Positions 25,883 through 33,657 are shown, counted from the stretch's first letter. The stretch: 64,000 nucleotides of DNA from Sulfobacillus benefaciens (GCA_003023695.1 PXYW01000011.1:1-64000); one strand, 5' to 3'. Numbers and translations are program-made. The notes: a model not told the origin generated them from the sequence alone.

Positions 25883-27169
25883 TTAAGGTTGTAGCCGCTT
25901 CATGTCACGCGGGAACAGTGTCACGTCGCGAATGTTGGACACTCCGGTCAGACGGGCCACGAATCGCTCTAATCCAATGGCAAATCCTCCATGGGGCGGC
26001 ATGCCATAGAGAAACGCGGCCAAATAGCCAGACATGCCATGCTTTGATAAACCACGCCGTTTCAAAGCCTCAATATAATCCGCAAAACGATGCAAGCGCT
26101 GCCCCCCAGTGATGAGTTCCTGACCACGAAAAATCAAGTCAAAGCTCCTGGTATATTGCGGGTTTCCCGGATCCAGGTGAGTGTAAAATGGCCGCTTCAA
26201 TGCTGGATAGCCCTCGACAAACAGAAAATCGGACCCGAAATCACTTCTCGCCCACTCGCCAAGCCAAGCCTCGTGCGCCGGAGACAAATCCGGCTCTTCA
26301 GTAACATCTTCTCCGATGGCGCGGGAAATCATCGCCATCGCATCCTTAAAGTGGACCACTGGGAAGGTTTCTGGAAGCAACGGCCAATCATATGCCCAGT
26401 CACCGAAATGAGTTTTGGCCTCTTGCAACATTCCGGCCACCACGTTCTCGGCTAAATCCATCACCGTGTGATGGTCTTCAATAAACCCTAACTCGACGTC
26501 AAGAGAAGTATATTGGCTCAAATGCCGGGCGGTGTCATGAGGCTCCGCTCGAAATACCGGCCCAACTTCAAACACACGCCCTAGAGACCCGACCATCATT
26601 TGTTTGTAGAATTGAGGGCTTTGGGCCAAATATGCGGGTCGGCCAAAGTATTCTATCTGAAACACATTAGCACCGCTTTCACTTGGCGTTTCCAAAATTT
26701 TCGGCGTATGAATCTCCACAAACCCTAAAGAAGAAAGGGTATCGCGAAACCCTTTAACCAAATGGGCGGTGATTTTAATCCAGTTTTGGGCCTGGGGATG
26801 GCGAAGAGCCACTGCGGCAGTATTCAATCTGGTGGGTAACGATGCAGGCGGGAATTGCCCAGCAACGTCTATGGGCACCGGATTCGCTGCCTCCGACAAA
26901 ATTTCCACTTCAGGATCACGTATTTCAATACCCTGGGGCGCTCTTGGTTCACTTGAGACAATCCCGGTAACGCGAACTACAGTCTCTGGATTCACGGATA
27001 TCAAAGACTTCCGCAATACCAATTGCACGGTTGCCGATCCATCTCGCAGAACCACAAACTGAACGCCGCCTAAATTGCGTACAGCATGAATCCAGCCACC
27101 GACTGTGACTCGTTGGTTAATGGCATGGGGCAACTCTGAAATCAAACGCGGCAAATGAGAAATGGACAT
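25883..27169 (-). CDS. aspS: Archaeal-type aspartyl-tRNA synthetase (likely non-discriminating)
   Basis: 428 residues, class IIb synthetase: an N-terminal OB fold (VTVGGWIHAVRNLGGVQFVV) and a catalytic domain. Motif 2 is FEVGPVFRAEPHDTARHLSQ. The end, YGMPPHGGFAIGLERFVARL then LFPRDMKRLQP, is that of AspRS type 2. AsnRS would read differently there. The length, without the bacterial GAD insert, agrees. Such enzymes often charge both tRNA-Asp and tRNA-Asn, the latter for amidation by GatCAB. A T-box leader precedes it and GGAGG lies upstream of the ATG. Confidence 0.85.
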   Translation of the reverse strand: MSISHLPRLISELPHAINQRVTVGGWIHAVRNLGGVQFVVLRDGSATVQLVLRKSLISVNPETVVRVTGIVSSEPRAPQGIEIRDPEVEILSEAANPVPIDVAGQFPPASLPTRLNTAAVALRHPQAQNWIKITAHLVKGFRDTLSSLGFVEIHTPKILETPSESGANVFQIEYFGRPAYLAQSPQFYKQMMVGSLGRVFEVGPVFRAEPHDTARHLSQYTSLDVELGFIEDHHTVMDLAENVVAGMLQEAKTHFGDWAYDWPLLPETFPVVHFKDAMAMISRAIGEDVTEEPDLSPAHEAWLGEWARSDFGSDFLFVEGYPALKRPFYTHLDPGNPQYTRSFDLIFRGQELITGGQRLHRFADYIEALKRRGLSKHGMSGYLAAFLYGMPPHGGFAIGLERFVARLTGVSNIRDVTLFPRDMKRLQP

Positions 27170-27172
27170 TAA

Positions 27173-27411
27173 AAATCCTCCATAGGTTCCGGACTATGCG
27201 GACGGGCCGGTCCCGTGGTGCCACCGCATTTCACTCAGTTACTGGAGGTTAGCCTGAGTCTCATGTCCCTTAACGCGGGAGACGGCCAATTTCAGGAAGA
27301 CCCTAAAAGGCAACTCCGGAGGGTCTTCACAACAGATTTTGGGTCACACTTTCACCCCGCATGACTCGCTGTACCAAAAGTGCTGCCGTTACTGGACTCC
27401 ATCATCGTGTT
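27173..27411 (-). promoter_or_regulatory. T-box leader of the tRNA synthetase gene
   Basis: The roughly 240-base leader is highly structured. On the minus strand, GCGGTGGCACCACGGG (complement of 27212-27227) matches the T-box antiterminator consensus. Its UGGC bulge would pair with a GCCA tRNA end, as expected for tRNA-Asp or tRNA-Asn. ACGGG...CCCGT can form the competing stem before the ribosome binding site. A long upstream hairpin (GAAGACCCT...AGGGTCTTC) fits stem structures of the class. The specifier codon was not resolved by eye. Confidence 0.65.
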
Positions 27412-27417
27412 ACCGGG

Positions 27418-27446
27418 AGTATAACAGGATATTTTGGTCCTGTCAC
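27418..27446 (-). promoter_or_regulatory. Sigma-A promoter of the T-box transcript
   Basis: On the minus strand, GTGACA (27441-27446) and TATACT (27418-27423) are separated by exactly 17 bases, each one base or two from consensus. Transcription would start near 27411, right after the end of the upstream GNAT gene, and read the T-box leader and the synthetase gene. Confidence 0.7.
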
Positions 27447-27456
27447 GCCCCCTCCA

Positions 27457-27966
27457 TCATCGCACAAGAGGTTTCAGCCAATGTTCTTCGTCGAACAGCA
27501 CGTCACCCCAAGATAAGCTCCCAGGCTCGATTCCCCATGGTTTATAACCCAATTTGCGATAGAGATTGCGGGCTGCCAAATTCGTCGTCACCACCGACAG
27601 AGTTAATTGCTGCAAGTTCGGATAGGCAATGATTGCTTGACGCTCCAGTTCTTCCATCAACTGGGACCCTAGGTTCCGTCCCCGGGCTCTCGGTGTCACG
27701 TAGAGACCCCAGATCACGCCTTTATGCATGAGGCGATGGCGCGGAACAATATAAAGGCCTACAATTCCCACCAAGACTGATTCGTAGGCACCGACCACCA
27801 TACCGCCAACACCTGGTTGCAAGCGTTCCTGTACCTTCTCCCATGGTTCGGTTACAACCTCGTCATACGTGGTGCCAAACCATTCCGGCTCGAGTTGTAA
27901 CGCCTCCAGCCGCAGCGGCCAAAAGTCCTCGGCATCATTAGAACTGAGAATGCGAATTTCCCTCAT
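27457..27966 (-). CDS. GNAT-family acetyltransferase
   Basis: 169 residues. A typical GNAT: IRILSSNDAEDFWPLRLEAL at the start, VGIVGLYIVPRHRLMHKGVI strands, the CoA loop YVTPRARGRNLGSQLMEELE, and TTNLAARNLYRKLGYKPWG at the end. It is the last of three consecutive acetyltransferase genes; its start lies inside the end of the preceding gene (29-base overlap). The substrate is unknown. Confidence 0.77.
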   Translation of the reverse strand: MREIRILSSNDAEDFWPLRLEALQLEPEWFGTTYDEVVTEPWEKVQERLQPGVGGMVVGAYESVLVGIVGLYIVPRHRLMHKGVIWGLYVTPRARGRNLGSQLMEELERQAIIAYPNLQQLTLSVVTTNLAARNLYRKLGYKPWGIEPGSLSWGDVLFDEEHWLKPLVR

Positions 27967-28516
27967 GAAGTTCCCAATCCTCTTTTATTAGGCTAAATAT
28001 CTCATGATCTTCCCACTGATCTGCAATCTTCAAATAGTGTCTGGCATAGCCTTCGTACTTGAATTTGGCATTTTTAATGACCGTCAAAGATGCCCGGTTC
28101 CGAGGCATTATCGCCGCTTGAATTCGGTGCAATCCCAAAGACGCAAACGCCGCCTGAGATACCAAACGCACGGCACCAGTAGCCAGCCCTTGGCGATTAT
28201 ATTGTTTTGCCACCCAATACCCTAGCGTACAACTCTCCCAAGCGCCTCGTACAACATTACTCAATGTCACGCGTCCTACCGGATTGGGTTCCCCGTTTCG
28301 ATAAATACCATAACCGTATCCCCGATCTGCTTGCCAATATTCGCTAGCCTTTTGCAAAAGTTGCGTTTGGCCTGCAACAGTAAAGAATTCGGGTCCCATA
28401 ACGGGGTTCCAAGGTTGCAAAAAGTCTTTATTGTCCACGTATATCCGTGCCCAAATCGCAGCGTCTTGTACATTTAGCTGTTGAATTCGCAAAAATCCAT
28501 CGGTAACGACCATCAC
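27938..28516 (-). CDS. RimJ-type GNAT acetyltransferase
   Basis: 192 residues. IQQLNVQDAAIWARIYVDNKD at the start, WQADRGYGYGIY, the CoA site VAKQYNRQGLATGAVRLVSQ, LGLHRIQAAIMPRNRASLTV and the FKYEGYARHYLKI end are those of ribosomal-protein N-acetyltransferases (RimJ group). The start ATG overlaps the stop of the upstream GNAT by four bases. Middle gene of a three-GNAT operon. Confidence 0.82.
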   Translation of the reverse strand: MMVVTDGFLRIQQLNVQDAAIWARIYVDNKDFLQPWNPVMGPEFFTVAGQTQLLQKASEYWQADRGYGYGIYRNGEPNPVGRVTLSNVVRGAWESCTLGYWVAKQYNRQGLATGAVRLVSQAAFASLGLHRIQAAIMPRNRASLTVIKNAKFKYEGYARHYLKIADQWEDHEIFSLIKEDWELHEGNSHSQF

Positions 28517-28965
28517 TCAAATTCCTTCTCGAAGTGAACCCATGGACTAACCTTACCACCCATCTTGTAATATAACTTTTGCGCAGTGAGATTATCTGAA
28601 GCCGTTGCCCACTCGAGACTGGAAAACCCCTTAGACTCCACATACCCCAAAATAGTGATAAACAATGACTCACCCACATGATGACCACGTTGCTCCGGCA
28701 CCACGAAGAGGTCGTTCAATATCGCCACCTGCCGCACTGTCAAGGTGTTCCAGCTAAAAAACAGCGTAGCAAACCCGATCAATCGGCTGTCATCGTCGAG
28801 AGCCACCCACTGTCGCCCTGCATCAGGGTGAGAGAGAAGATGCGTCACCAATCCCTCTACTCTCTCGGGTCCCGGATCCGGTTGCTGATAAAACGTCACA
28901 ATATAATCCAGCATAAGCGGCGCCAACTCGTGGATATCGGTTTCTTTGACAGGACGTATTCGCAT
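28513..28965 (-). CDS. GNAT-family acetyltransferase
   Basis: 150 residues. IRPVKETDIHELAPLMLDYI start, the LFVVPEQRGHHVGESLFITI CoA loop, and the SDNLTAQKLYYKMGGKVSPW end are standard GNAT features, close to the small-polyamine or diamine group in style. GAAAGGAT lies six to seven bases before the ATG. First of three overlapping GNAT genes. The substrate cannot be told. Confidence 0.77.
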   Translation of the reverse strand: MRIRPVKETDIHELAPLMLDYIVTFYQQPDPGPERVEGLVTHLLSHPDAGRQWVALDDDSRLIGFATLFFSWNTLTVRQVAILNDLFVVPEQRGHHVGESLFITILGYVESKGFSSLEWATASDNLTAQKLYYKMGGKVSPWVHFEKEFE

Positions 28966-28980
28966 TATGTCAATCCTTTC

Positions 28981-29505
28981 TCAAGGAGTGCCCGCCAAAA
29001 TTTGTCGCCGTTGCCGCAGCAATGACTCGAGCTCGCTCAAACCCAACTCCAAAGCATTCGTATCCATAGGTGAAGTCGCCAAACTGCTGGCTTCAATGCG
29101 CCGGGCAATTGCCGCCAATGCACGATCCACTTCGATAAGCGTGTCGAGCAGGGCAGTGTTGTCCCGAATGCGATTATAGACCCGATCTTGTGAGGGTGCC
29201 TCTAGCGCAGCCACTTGCGAGGCCAATTGCGATAAATGGTCGGCTAGTGCTTTAAGCTGTTTTGCCTTTTGCAATAAGTGATGATCGGGAAATGGGTTAT
29301 CGCGGCTTGGCGCTGGAATCTCGGCACTGGCTTCCTGGTACCGGTGACGCCATACCGCGGCGGCCGCGACCAAGTCCCCTGATAAGGTGTTACGGATGAC
29401 TTGGTCCAAGGCCCGCATGGTGGCAGCGCTGGCATAGGGATTGATATCGCGAGCCTCAGAAAAAAACTTGGCTACAATCTCTTGAACGCTGTCGTGTTTT
29501 TCCAT
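28981..29505 (-). CDS. Helical protein of unknown function
   Basis: 174 residues, almost entirely predicted helix with heptad-like Leu/Ala spacing (LKALADHLSQLASQVAALEA; LGLSELESLLRQRRQIL). No family is recognised. It lies five bases downstream of the SPFH gene and just ahead of the GNAT run, all on the minus strand. It may be a coiled-coil partner of the SPFH protein, judged from adjacency only. Confidence 0.6.
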   Translation of the reverse strand: MEKHDSVQEIVAKFFSEARDINPYASAATMRALDQVIRNTLSGDLVAAAAVWRHRYQEASAEIPAPSRDNPFPDHHLLQKAKQLKALADHLSQLASQVAALEAPSQDRVYNRIRDNTALLDTLIEVDRALAAIARRIEASSLATSPMDTNALELGLSELESLLRQRRQILAGTP

Positions 29506-29510
29506 TACCC

Positions 29511-30350
29511 CTACCTTTTATCCGGTGGAATTGGCTGGGTATAGTCCTGGACATTGACCAGAGGTGATGTTCCTTGAATGGTGAAACCTGTGCCGCTGAT
29601 CATATTGGGTGCCGTAATCAACCCTCGTTCCGCCATCAGCATGGCAATGTAATACCGTATCGCGGTTTCTTCGTTTAGGCCGAACGCCCGTAACGAAATA
29701 AGCTTCTTCATCAACTCATCTGCCGGCGCCACCAACACTTTCACGTTGTTTAATGTGATTCCATAGGTACTGAGAAACTCTTGCAAATGACTCGTGACTA
29801 AATCAGTGATGTCGTGAATTTTCTCGTTAATTTGTTCAAGGGGCGTGACCTGGCATATTTGATTAATGGATTGCTCCAATACCGGCGCAGCGTAGGTATT
29901 CACCTCGGCAGTCTTGATGTAATGCCCTTGATAAGGCATATGCTGCACCAATTTCAAGGCATCGTCTTTGGAATCAACATGAATGTAATAATCCACTTGA
30001 TAACGCAATTGCGCCATTTCCCTGGAGAGGGCCTGACCCTCTGCTCGAATGACCAGTTTAGCCCGATTGACATAAATAGCCTCGTACTGCCAGGGAGACT
30101 GTCCCCCATAAAATGCCTGTTGAATGGCTCCGACCAAAACCTTTTGCGGCGTATCGACTCCATATTGTCCGGTTTCATATACGTTTAAGATGGCGCCGCG
30201 ACTCTTTAAGACACAAAAGTGGTTGGATTCCACAGTCAATAACGAACCGTTCATAATATCATTTCCGGGGTAGTGGTACAGTAGGACATCGGGACCCATA
30301 ATTTCTTCGCCTGAACTTGTCAAGGTTGAAATGACATTGCGAATCGCCAA
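29511..30350 (-). CDS. SPFH (band 7)-domain protein
   Basis: 279 residues. SLLTVESNHFCVLKSRGAIL and VYETGQYGVDTPQ match the opening strands of bacterial SPFH proteins of the YdjI type. Further SPFH-like strands follow (YEAIYVNRAKLVIRAEG, YQVDYYIHVDS), then a helical segment and a short disordered tail. No membrane helix is seen, so it would be peripheral or cytoplasmic. The start is a TTG preceded by GGGGGGA. Function in this organism is unknown. Confidence 0.65.
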   Translation of the reverse strand: MAIRNVISTLTSSGEEIMGPDVLLYHYPGNDIMNGSLLTVESNHFCVLKSRGAILNVYETGQYGVDTPQKVLVGAIQQAFYGGQSPWQYEAIYVNRAKLVIRAEGQALSREMAQLRYQVDYYIHVDSKDDALKLVQHMPYQGHYIKTAEVNTYAAPVLEQSINQICQVTPLEQINEKIHDITDLVTSHLQEFLSTYGITLNNVKVLVAPADELMKKLISLRAFGLNEETAIRYYIAMLMAERGLITAPNMISGTGFTIQGTSPLVNVQDYTQPIPPDKR

Positions 30351-30468
30351 TAAAATCCCCCCATTTTGAGTGAGTTCATTTCCTCATTCAGTATAGCATG
30401 ATCCTATCTAGAGCAATCGGCAGGACGGAAAAAGGCAATGGGTTCCCATCCGAAGCCAAAATGGTCGC

Positions 30469-30813
30469 TTAGGCTTCCCTCAGCCCCCAAACGTTTCCAA
30501 ACGGGTCTTGCATTTGGCAGACACGAAATCCATCAACGCCTATAATAGGTCCCCGATACCGTTGGCAACCTATCCGTTCCATAAATTCTCGAGCCTGGTC
30601 CAAATCTCGAACCGCCCAATAGACTACCTGCCCACCCGACCGTGCGGGGGATTTATCATCTGCCGGATGCAACCCAATTTGGATGCCGGGGCCCTGAAAA
30701 AGGCAGAACTCGGGGGATTCAAAGATGGGGGTGCCGAATAACGCCATGTACCAAACTTTGGCCAATTCCAAATCGGGAACAAAGTACGTCACTTCAGCCG
30801 GGGATCCGATCAC
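30469..30813 (-). CDS. VOC (glyoxalase/bleomycin-resistance) fold protein
   Basis: 114 residues, a single VOC module pair. EVTYFVPDLELAKVWYMALF and FCLFQGPGIQIGLHP form the first unit; VVYWAVRDLDQAREFMERIG and GFRVCQMQDPFGNVWGL form the second. Metal ligands are partly kept. These proteins bind or transform small molecules. The GTG start overlaps the stop codon of the upstream gene (GTGA), so the two are coupled. Confidence 0.75.
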   Translation of the reverse strand: MIGSPAEVTYFVPDLELAKVWYMALFGTPIFESPEFCLFQGPGIQIGLHPADDKSPARSGGQVVYWAVRDLDQAREFMERIGCQRYRGPIIGVDGFRVCQMQDPFGNVWGLREA

Positions 30814-31139
30814 TTTTTTAACACCGCCAGTACCACTACTAATGCATCCAAAGCCAGCACCGCAAACGCCCCTAGCCCACCATCATAACCCCCGGCGATT
30901 GCCATCAAGGCTATTGATACACCTAAAACTGGCATGATTTGATTCATGGGCAAAGGTCCCTGGCTGCGGCTATAATGCCGAATCATACGACGGCGCTCAC
31001 GATCACTGAGGCTTTCCCAACCTGGTTGCTGCCATGGTTTTAACGATAACGAAGGTTGCCGCAGCAACTCCATAATTTGATCCGCAGTGTGTTCATCATA
31101 GCCAGGGCCTAACTCGCGATTGGCTTGCAAGATCGCCAT
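30810..31139 (-). CDS. Small membrane protein of unknown function
   Basis: 109 residues. The first 65 are soluble (AILQANRELGPGYDEHTADQ, then a WESLSDRERRRMIRHYSRSQ segment), and the rest forms two hydrophobic helices (MPVLGVSIALMAIAGG; FAVLALDALVVVLAV). It overlaps the VOC gene by four bases. No family is recognised. Confidence 0.6.
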   Translation of the reverse strand: MAILQANRELGPGYDEHTADQIMELLRQPSLSLKPWQQPGWESLSDRERRRMIRHYSRSQGPLPMNQIMPVLGVSIALMAIAGGYDGGLGAFAVLALDALVVVLAVLKK

Positions 31140-31208
31140 AATGTCGTCTTTGCTCAGCGGTTTAATGTCTTGATCCCGGCTGATAACAGTCCCCTCCCCA
31201 AAATTGCC

Positions 31209-31409
31209 TTACACGGTTTCATCGCTATGTCTGACCAAACTAGGAAGTTCGCGATCTTTAGTCATCCTAAGATAATTGGCAATCAACTGATCCATCAGGT
31301 GAGAGACTTCCACTACTTCTGGATCCGACAACTCAAGACCACGAGCAACCGCAGTGTCAAGCCGTTTTCTTAATCGTTCGATACGTCGAAGCAATCTTGC
31401 TTCTGTCAT
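31209..31409 (-). CDS. Spo0E-like aspartyl-phosphate phosphatase
   Basis: 66 residues. The Spo0E pattern is clear: an N-terminal helix LLRRIERLRKRLDTAV, a turn with LSDPEVVEVS, and SHLMDQLIANYLR, where the family shows S-x-x-x-D-x-x-I/L. Spo0E proteins remove phosphate from Spo0A~P and so delay sporulation. AAAGAGGCGG lies before the ATG. Together with GerAB it supports a spore-forming host. Confidence 0.75.
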   Translation of the reverse strand: MTEARLLRRIERLRKRLDTAVARGLELSDPEVVEVSHLMDQLIANYLRMTKDRELPSLVRHSDETV

Positions 31410-31490
31410 ATGCGGCCGCCTCTTTAATAAATCAACTCTAGGTTAATTGTCTCTTGCTTTTAAACTCTGTCAAGAGGCTTGCCGCTCTTA

Positions 31491-31660
31491 ACCTTTAAAG
31501 GACTATTTGCAATCTATGGTTGAATGGTCTTCTGGCTCATCCCACGGGATTCAACGTTTTGTGCAAAATCTGGTTGATAGTCGCTCCGGAATCATCCGTT
31601 GTAGTGTGCAAAACATGGTTGGAATAGCGGCGTGAGTCGGGGGTTCTTAATGCGTCTTCG
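31491..31660 (+). repeat. Dispersed repeat, copy B
   Basis: Matches copy A (308-470) over its length. GACTATTTGCAATCTATGGT is nearly identical, and GGAATCATCCGTTGT is followed by TGCAAAA then GGTTGGAAT. Three internal units begin near 31506, 31560 and 31605, each with TGCAAAA/TTGCAAT followed by TGGTTGAAT or TGGTTGGAAT. It lies in the 370-base gene-free stretch between spo0E and marR. A CTTTAAAGGACTAT lead-in (31493-31506) is shared with copy C. Confidence 0.65.
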
Positions 31661-31782
31661 GGCCGGATAACCATTTATCCGAATGTTCTATATAATAAAA
31701 CTAGCTGGGGCACGCTGCCATATCACGCGATCCCGGGGATTAGTAGTCGTGGAAATAGACTCCGGCAACGGCCTTCTCTATA

Positions 31783-32229
31783 TTATTTGATCCGTTCGAG
31801 ATTGTCCAGTAACTGTCGCAAATCCTCGGTCAACCTCTCCAAATGCACTTGACTCAGGCCGGCCACCAACGCATGGTAAGCATCGGCTTTAATCCTCAGT
31901 ACATCCGGGCGCAGATGGTGGGCTTTTTCCGTAAGCACGAGCTTTTTCTTTCTCGGGTCGGAGATATTGCGTTCGCGCCGAATGAGGTCTTTCCGGACAA
32001 GCCCGTTAATCACCACGCTTAATGTGGCTTCGGTCACGTTGTTAATACGACAGATCTCTCTCTGCGTGAGGTTTGGGTTTTGGTACAGCTGAAACAGAAC
32101 ATCACTCTGAACCTTAGTCAGACCTATCGCACCCATGCGCGTACCAATAGCCCGAGCATAGGCATTCGTCAATTCCTTGAGCAGCGTGCCCAAAGAGAGA
32201 TTTTGACCGTTCCGCGGTTGATTATCCAT
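31783..32229 (-). CDS. MarR-family transcriptional regulator
   Basis: 148 residues, winged helix of the MarR type. IGLTKVQSDVLFQLYQNPNL leads the DNA-binding domain; TQREICRINNVTEATLSVVI is the recognition helix pair, and RRERNISDPRKKKLVLTEKA is the wing with its conserved D-R. It is divergent from a small monooxygenase-like gene, with a palindromic operator in the shared promoter. No ribosome binding site precedes the ATG: the inferred transcription start falls within a few bases of it, so the mRNA may be leaderless. Confidence 0.87.
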   Translation of the reverse strand: MDNQPRNGQNLSLGTLLKELTNAYARAIGTRMGAIGLTKVQSDVLFQLYQNPNLTQREICRINNVTEATLSVVINGLVRKDLIRRERNISDPRKKKLVLTEKAHHLRPDVLRIKADAYHALVAGLSQVHLERLTEDLRQLLDNLERIK

Positions 32230-32266
32230 TAATAATTAGTATACTAAGTATTATTCAACTACGCAA
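32218..32266. promoter_or_regulatory. Overlapping divergent promoters on a MarR operator
   Basis: TTAGTATACTAA at 32236-32247 is a perfect 12-base palindrome (extending imperfectly to AATA...TATT). Its centre serves as -10 hexamer on both strands: TATACT 32240-32245 plus, with TTGATT 32218-32223 and a 16-base gap; TATACT 32238-32243 minus, with TTGCGT 32261-32266 and a 17-base gap. A regulator bound here would shut both genes. Confidence 0.65.
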
Positions 32267-32287
32267 AGAGGTGAGAAAGTAATACAG

Positions 32288-32596
32288 GTGGTTTCGGTGG
32301 ACTTATTTCGTGTGGCCGAAGAATCCAAGGCGGCTTTCCAAGACTACTCGAACACGGTGCAAAATTTGATTAAAGGCAGCCCTGGGCTGGTTGAAGCGTT
32401 CTCTTACGCCAAGACTAACGGTGACAGCGTATACAGTTACATAACCGTTGCGGTGTGGGAAAGCGAGGAGACATTCGAAAGCGCGGGAAAGGTGCTGTGG
32501 TCCGCCTTTCAACGCCAGGGTCTTAATCCTCAAGCGACTTTGGATACGTTGCGTGTGAAAAGGATTCGTTCTGAATACACGAGAAGCCCGTTCTAG
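32288..32596 (+). CDS. ABM-fold (antibiotic biosynthesis monooxygenase-like) protein
   Basis: 102 residues, a single ferredoxin-like ABM domain: VDLFRVAEESKAAFQDY, then SPGLVEAFSYAKTNGDSVYS, and the YITVAVWESEETFESAGK strand typical of the fold. Such proteins are small monooxygenases, haem-degrading enzymes or dimeric binders. Two starts are possible: GTG at 32288, or GTG at 32297 preceded closely by AGGTGG. The MarR gene opposite probably controls it. Confidence 0.68.
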   Translation: MVSVDLFRVAEESKAAFQDYSNTVQNLIKGSPGLVEAFSYAKTNGDSVYSYITVAVWESEETFESAGKVLWSAFQRQGLNPQATLDTLRVKRIRSEYTRSPF

Positions 32597-32716
32597 GATG
32601 AAAAGGTCTGAAGTTGAGAGGAAACCCTGGGGCTGGTTGGCGCGACCGTGTTGCGGAACGAATGGGGGCGTAAGCGCGCCAGGGGTCTTCGCTTGGGATA
32701 ACGAGGACTAGTTTGA

Positions 32717-32744
32717 TTGCGAGGGTCACGTCCTGATCTATACT
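32717..32744 (+). promoter_or_regulatory. Promoter of the toxin-antitoxin locus
   Basis: TTGCGA (32717-32722) and TATACT (32739-32744) are 16 bases apart. A purine-rich ribosome binding site (AAAGGGGG) and the GTG start at 32772 follow. Confidence 0.45.
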
Positions 32745-32771
32745 ACAATAAAGAGAAAGGGGGACCCCAGC

Positions 32772-33008
32772 GTGAGTGTTCCGGCCGACGAAGTGTACAA
32801 AGTCATCGAGCAGCTGTCGCCGTCTGATCGAAAGACGGTGTACGACCTGGCCCAATTCCTCCGCGCCCGCCATCAGACCGTGGTCAAGGCCTGGCGCGAC
32901 ATCGAGGCACAAGAACCTGATTCCGAACCATTGAGCCCGGAGGAAGCCGCTCAGTTGCAGGATCCCGAGTTTGTATCCTGGGATCCGGACAAGCACCATG
33001 GCGTATGA
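32772..33008 (+). CDS. Antitoxin-like protein of a type II toxin-antitoxin pair
   Basis: 78 residues. The N-terminal half (VYKVIEQLSPSDRKTVYDLA, QFLRAR) is helical. The acidic C-terminal half (EPDSEPLSPEEAAQL, then VSWDPDKHHGV) is of the kind that wraps a RelE/ParE toxin. It overlaps the downstream toxin frame by 11 bases, the normal antitoxin-toxin layout. GTG start with AAAGGGGG. The region is richer in G+C than its neighbours, which suggests recent arrival. Confidence 0.6.
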   Translation: MSVPADEVYKVIEQLSPSDRKTVYDLAQFLRARHQTVVKAWRDIEAQEPDSEPLSPEEAAQLQDPEFVSWDPDKHHGV

Positions 33009-33254
33009 GGTCCGCATTAGACGGTCTGCGCTCAATTACCTCAACAAATTAGATGGCCCACCCGTCGGCGTCTCACGGCTGCCATCGAAGGGCTTGCGGA
33101 AGTCCCACCTGCGGGAGACATTCGGCCACTGACAGGACAGACCGGCGCGTATCGGTTGCGGGTTGGTGGGTTTCGCCTCCTCTTCCACATCGACCACCAG
33201 CAGGAAGTTATCTTCTTGGACGCCATCGGCTCACGAGGCGACATCTACAAATAG
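32998..33254 (+). pseudogene. RelE/ParE-type toxin, frameshifted
   Basis: From the ATG at 32998 the frame reads MAYEVRIRRSALNYLNKLD, the usual RelE opening, then diverges and stops at 33130-33132. Shifting by one base after about 33054 gives the rest of a RelE: LTAAIEGLAEVPPAGDIRPL, YRLRVGGFRLLFHID, EVIFLDAIGSRGDIYK, ending at the TAG at 33252-33254. One missing base near 33052-33056 (GAT-GGCCC, where GAT-NGGCCC would read D-R-P-T-R-R-R) explains it. Full length would be about 85 residues. The toxin is therefore inactive, unless this is a sequencing error. Confidence 0.7.
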
Positions 33255-33622
33255 CGTGCCCCGTGGCAGGAGAGCGCCGATGGTTTTAGGCCGTCTTGGC
33301 GGCTCGTACAGGTTGGCTTGCAGCGAGCATCGTGCCGACACCGGCCACGGTTGCTGTGCCGAGCGCCTGTCTCCGAGATGAGGACTGGCTAGACGTGATC
33401 CTGACAATAGTTCATGTGATGAATCAGGGATTATTGGGGGCGTTAGTGCACGGGTACCGGCCTTCCATCCATGGTTGTGACACACGATTAGCCGAGGCTC
33501 CATCATGGCGTTCTCCGCAGGAGTTTCCAACCCGTGAGACATGCAAATCATGGTAGCTCAGAACGTCCGTTGCAACCTTAGGCAGGATTGCCGACGAGAG
33601 CGGATTGATCTAAAAAACGGGA
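33255..33622. other. Gene-free stretch between toxin remnant and repeat copy C
   Basis: About 370 bases, G+C-rich at first. Overlapping frames on both strands reach 86-106 codons but have no motifs or ribosome binding sites, and their amino acid composition is unnatural. It may be debris from insertion events. I recognise nothing specific. Confidence 0.35.
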
Positions 33623-33657
33623 AAATCCAACCACATTTTGCACATAGCCCTTTAAAG
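33623..33657 (-). repeat. Dispersed repeat, copy C (partial)
   Basis: On the minus strand this reads CTTTAAAGGGCTATGTGCAA, then AATGTGGTTGGATTT. It matches the start of copy B (CTTTAAAGGACTAT, then TTGCAATCTATGGTTG) and the consensus of the internal units. Only one clear unit is present. The TAA in CTTTAA is the stop codon of the S9 peptidase, so the element abuts that gene. Confidence 0.55.

Noticed and set aside
32523-33035. 170-codon minus-strand frame over the antitoxin gene
   Set aside because: It is antisense to the antitoxin and toxin reading, which have motifs, promoter and ribosome binding site; the minus frame has none.
33231-33556. Frames of 86-106 codons on both strands after the toxin remnant
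   Set aside because: No start signals, unnatural composition, and mutual overlap; I could not link them to a transposase or any family.
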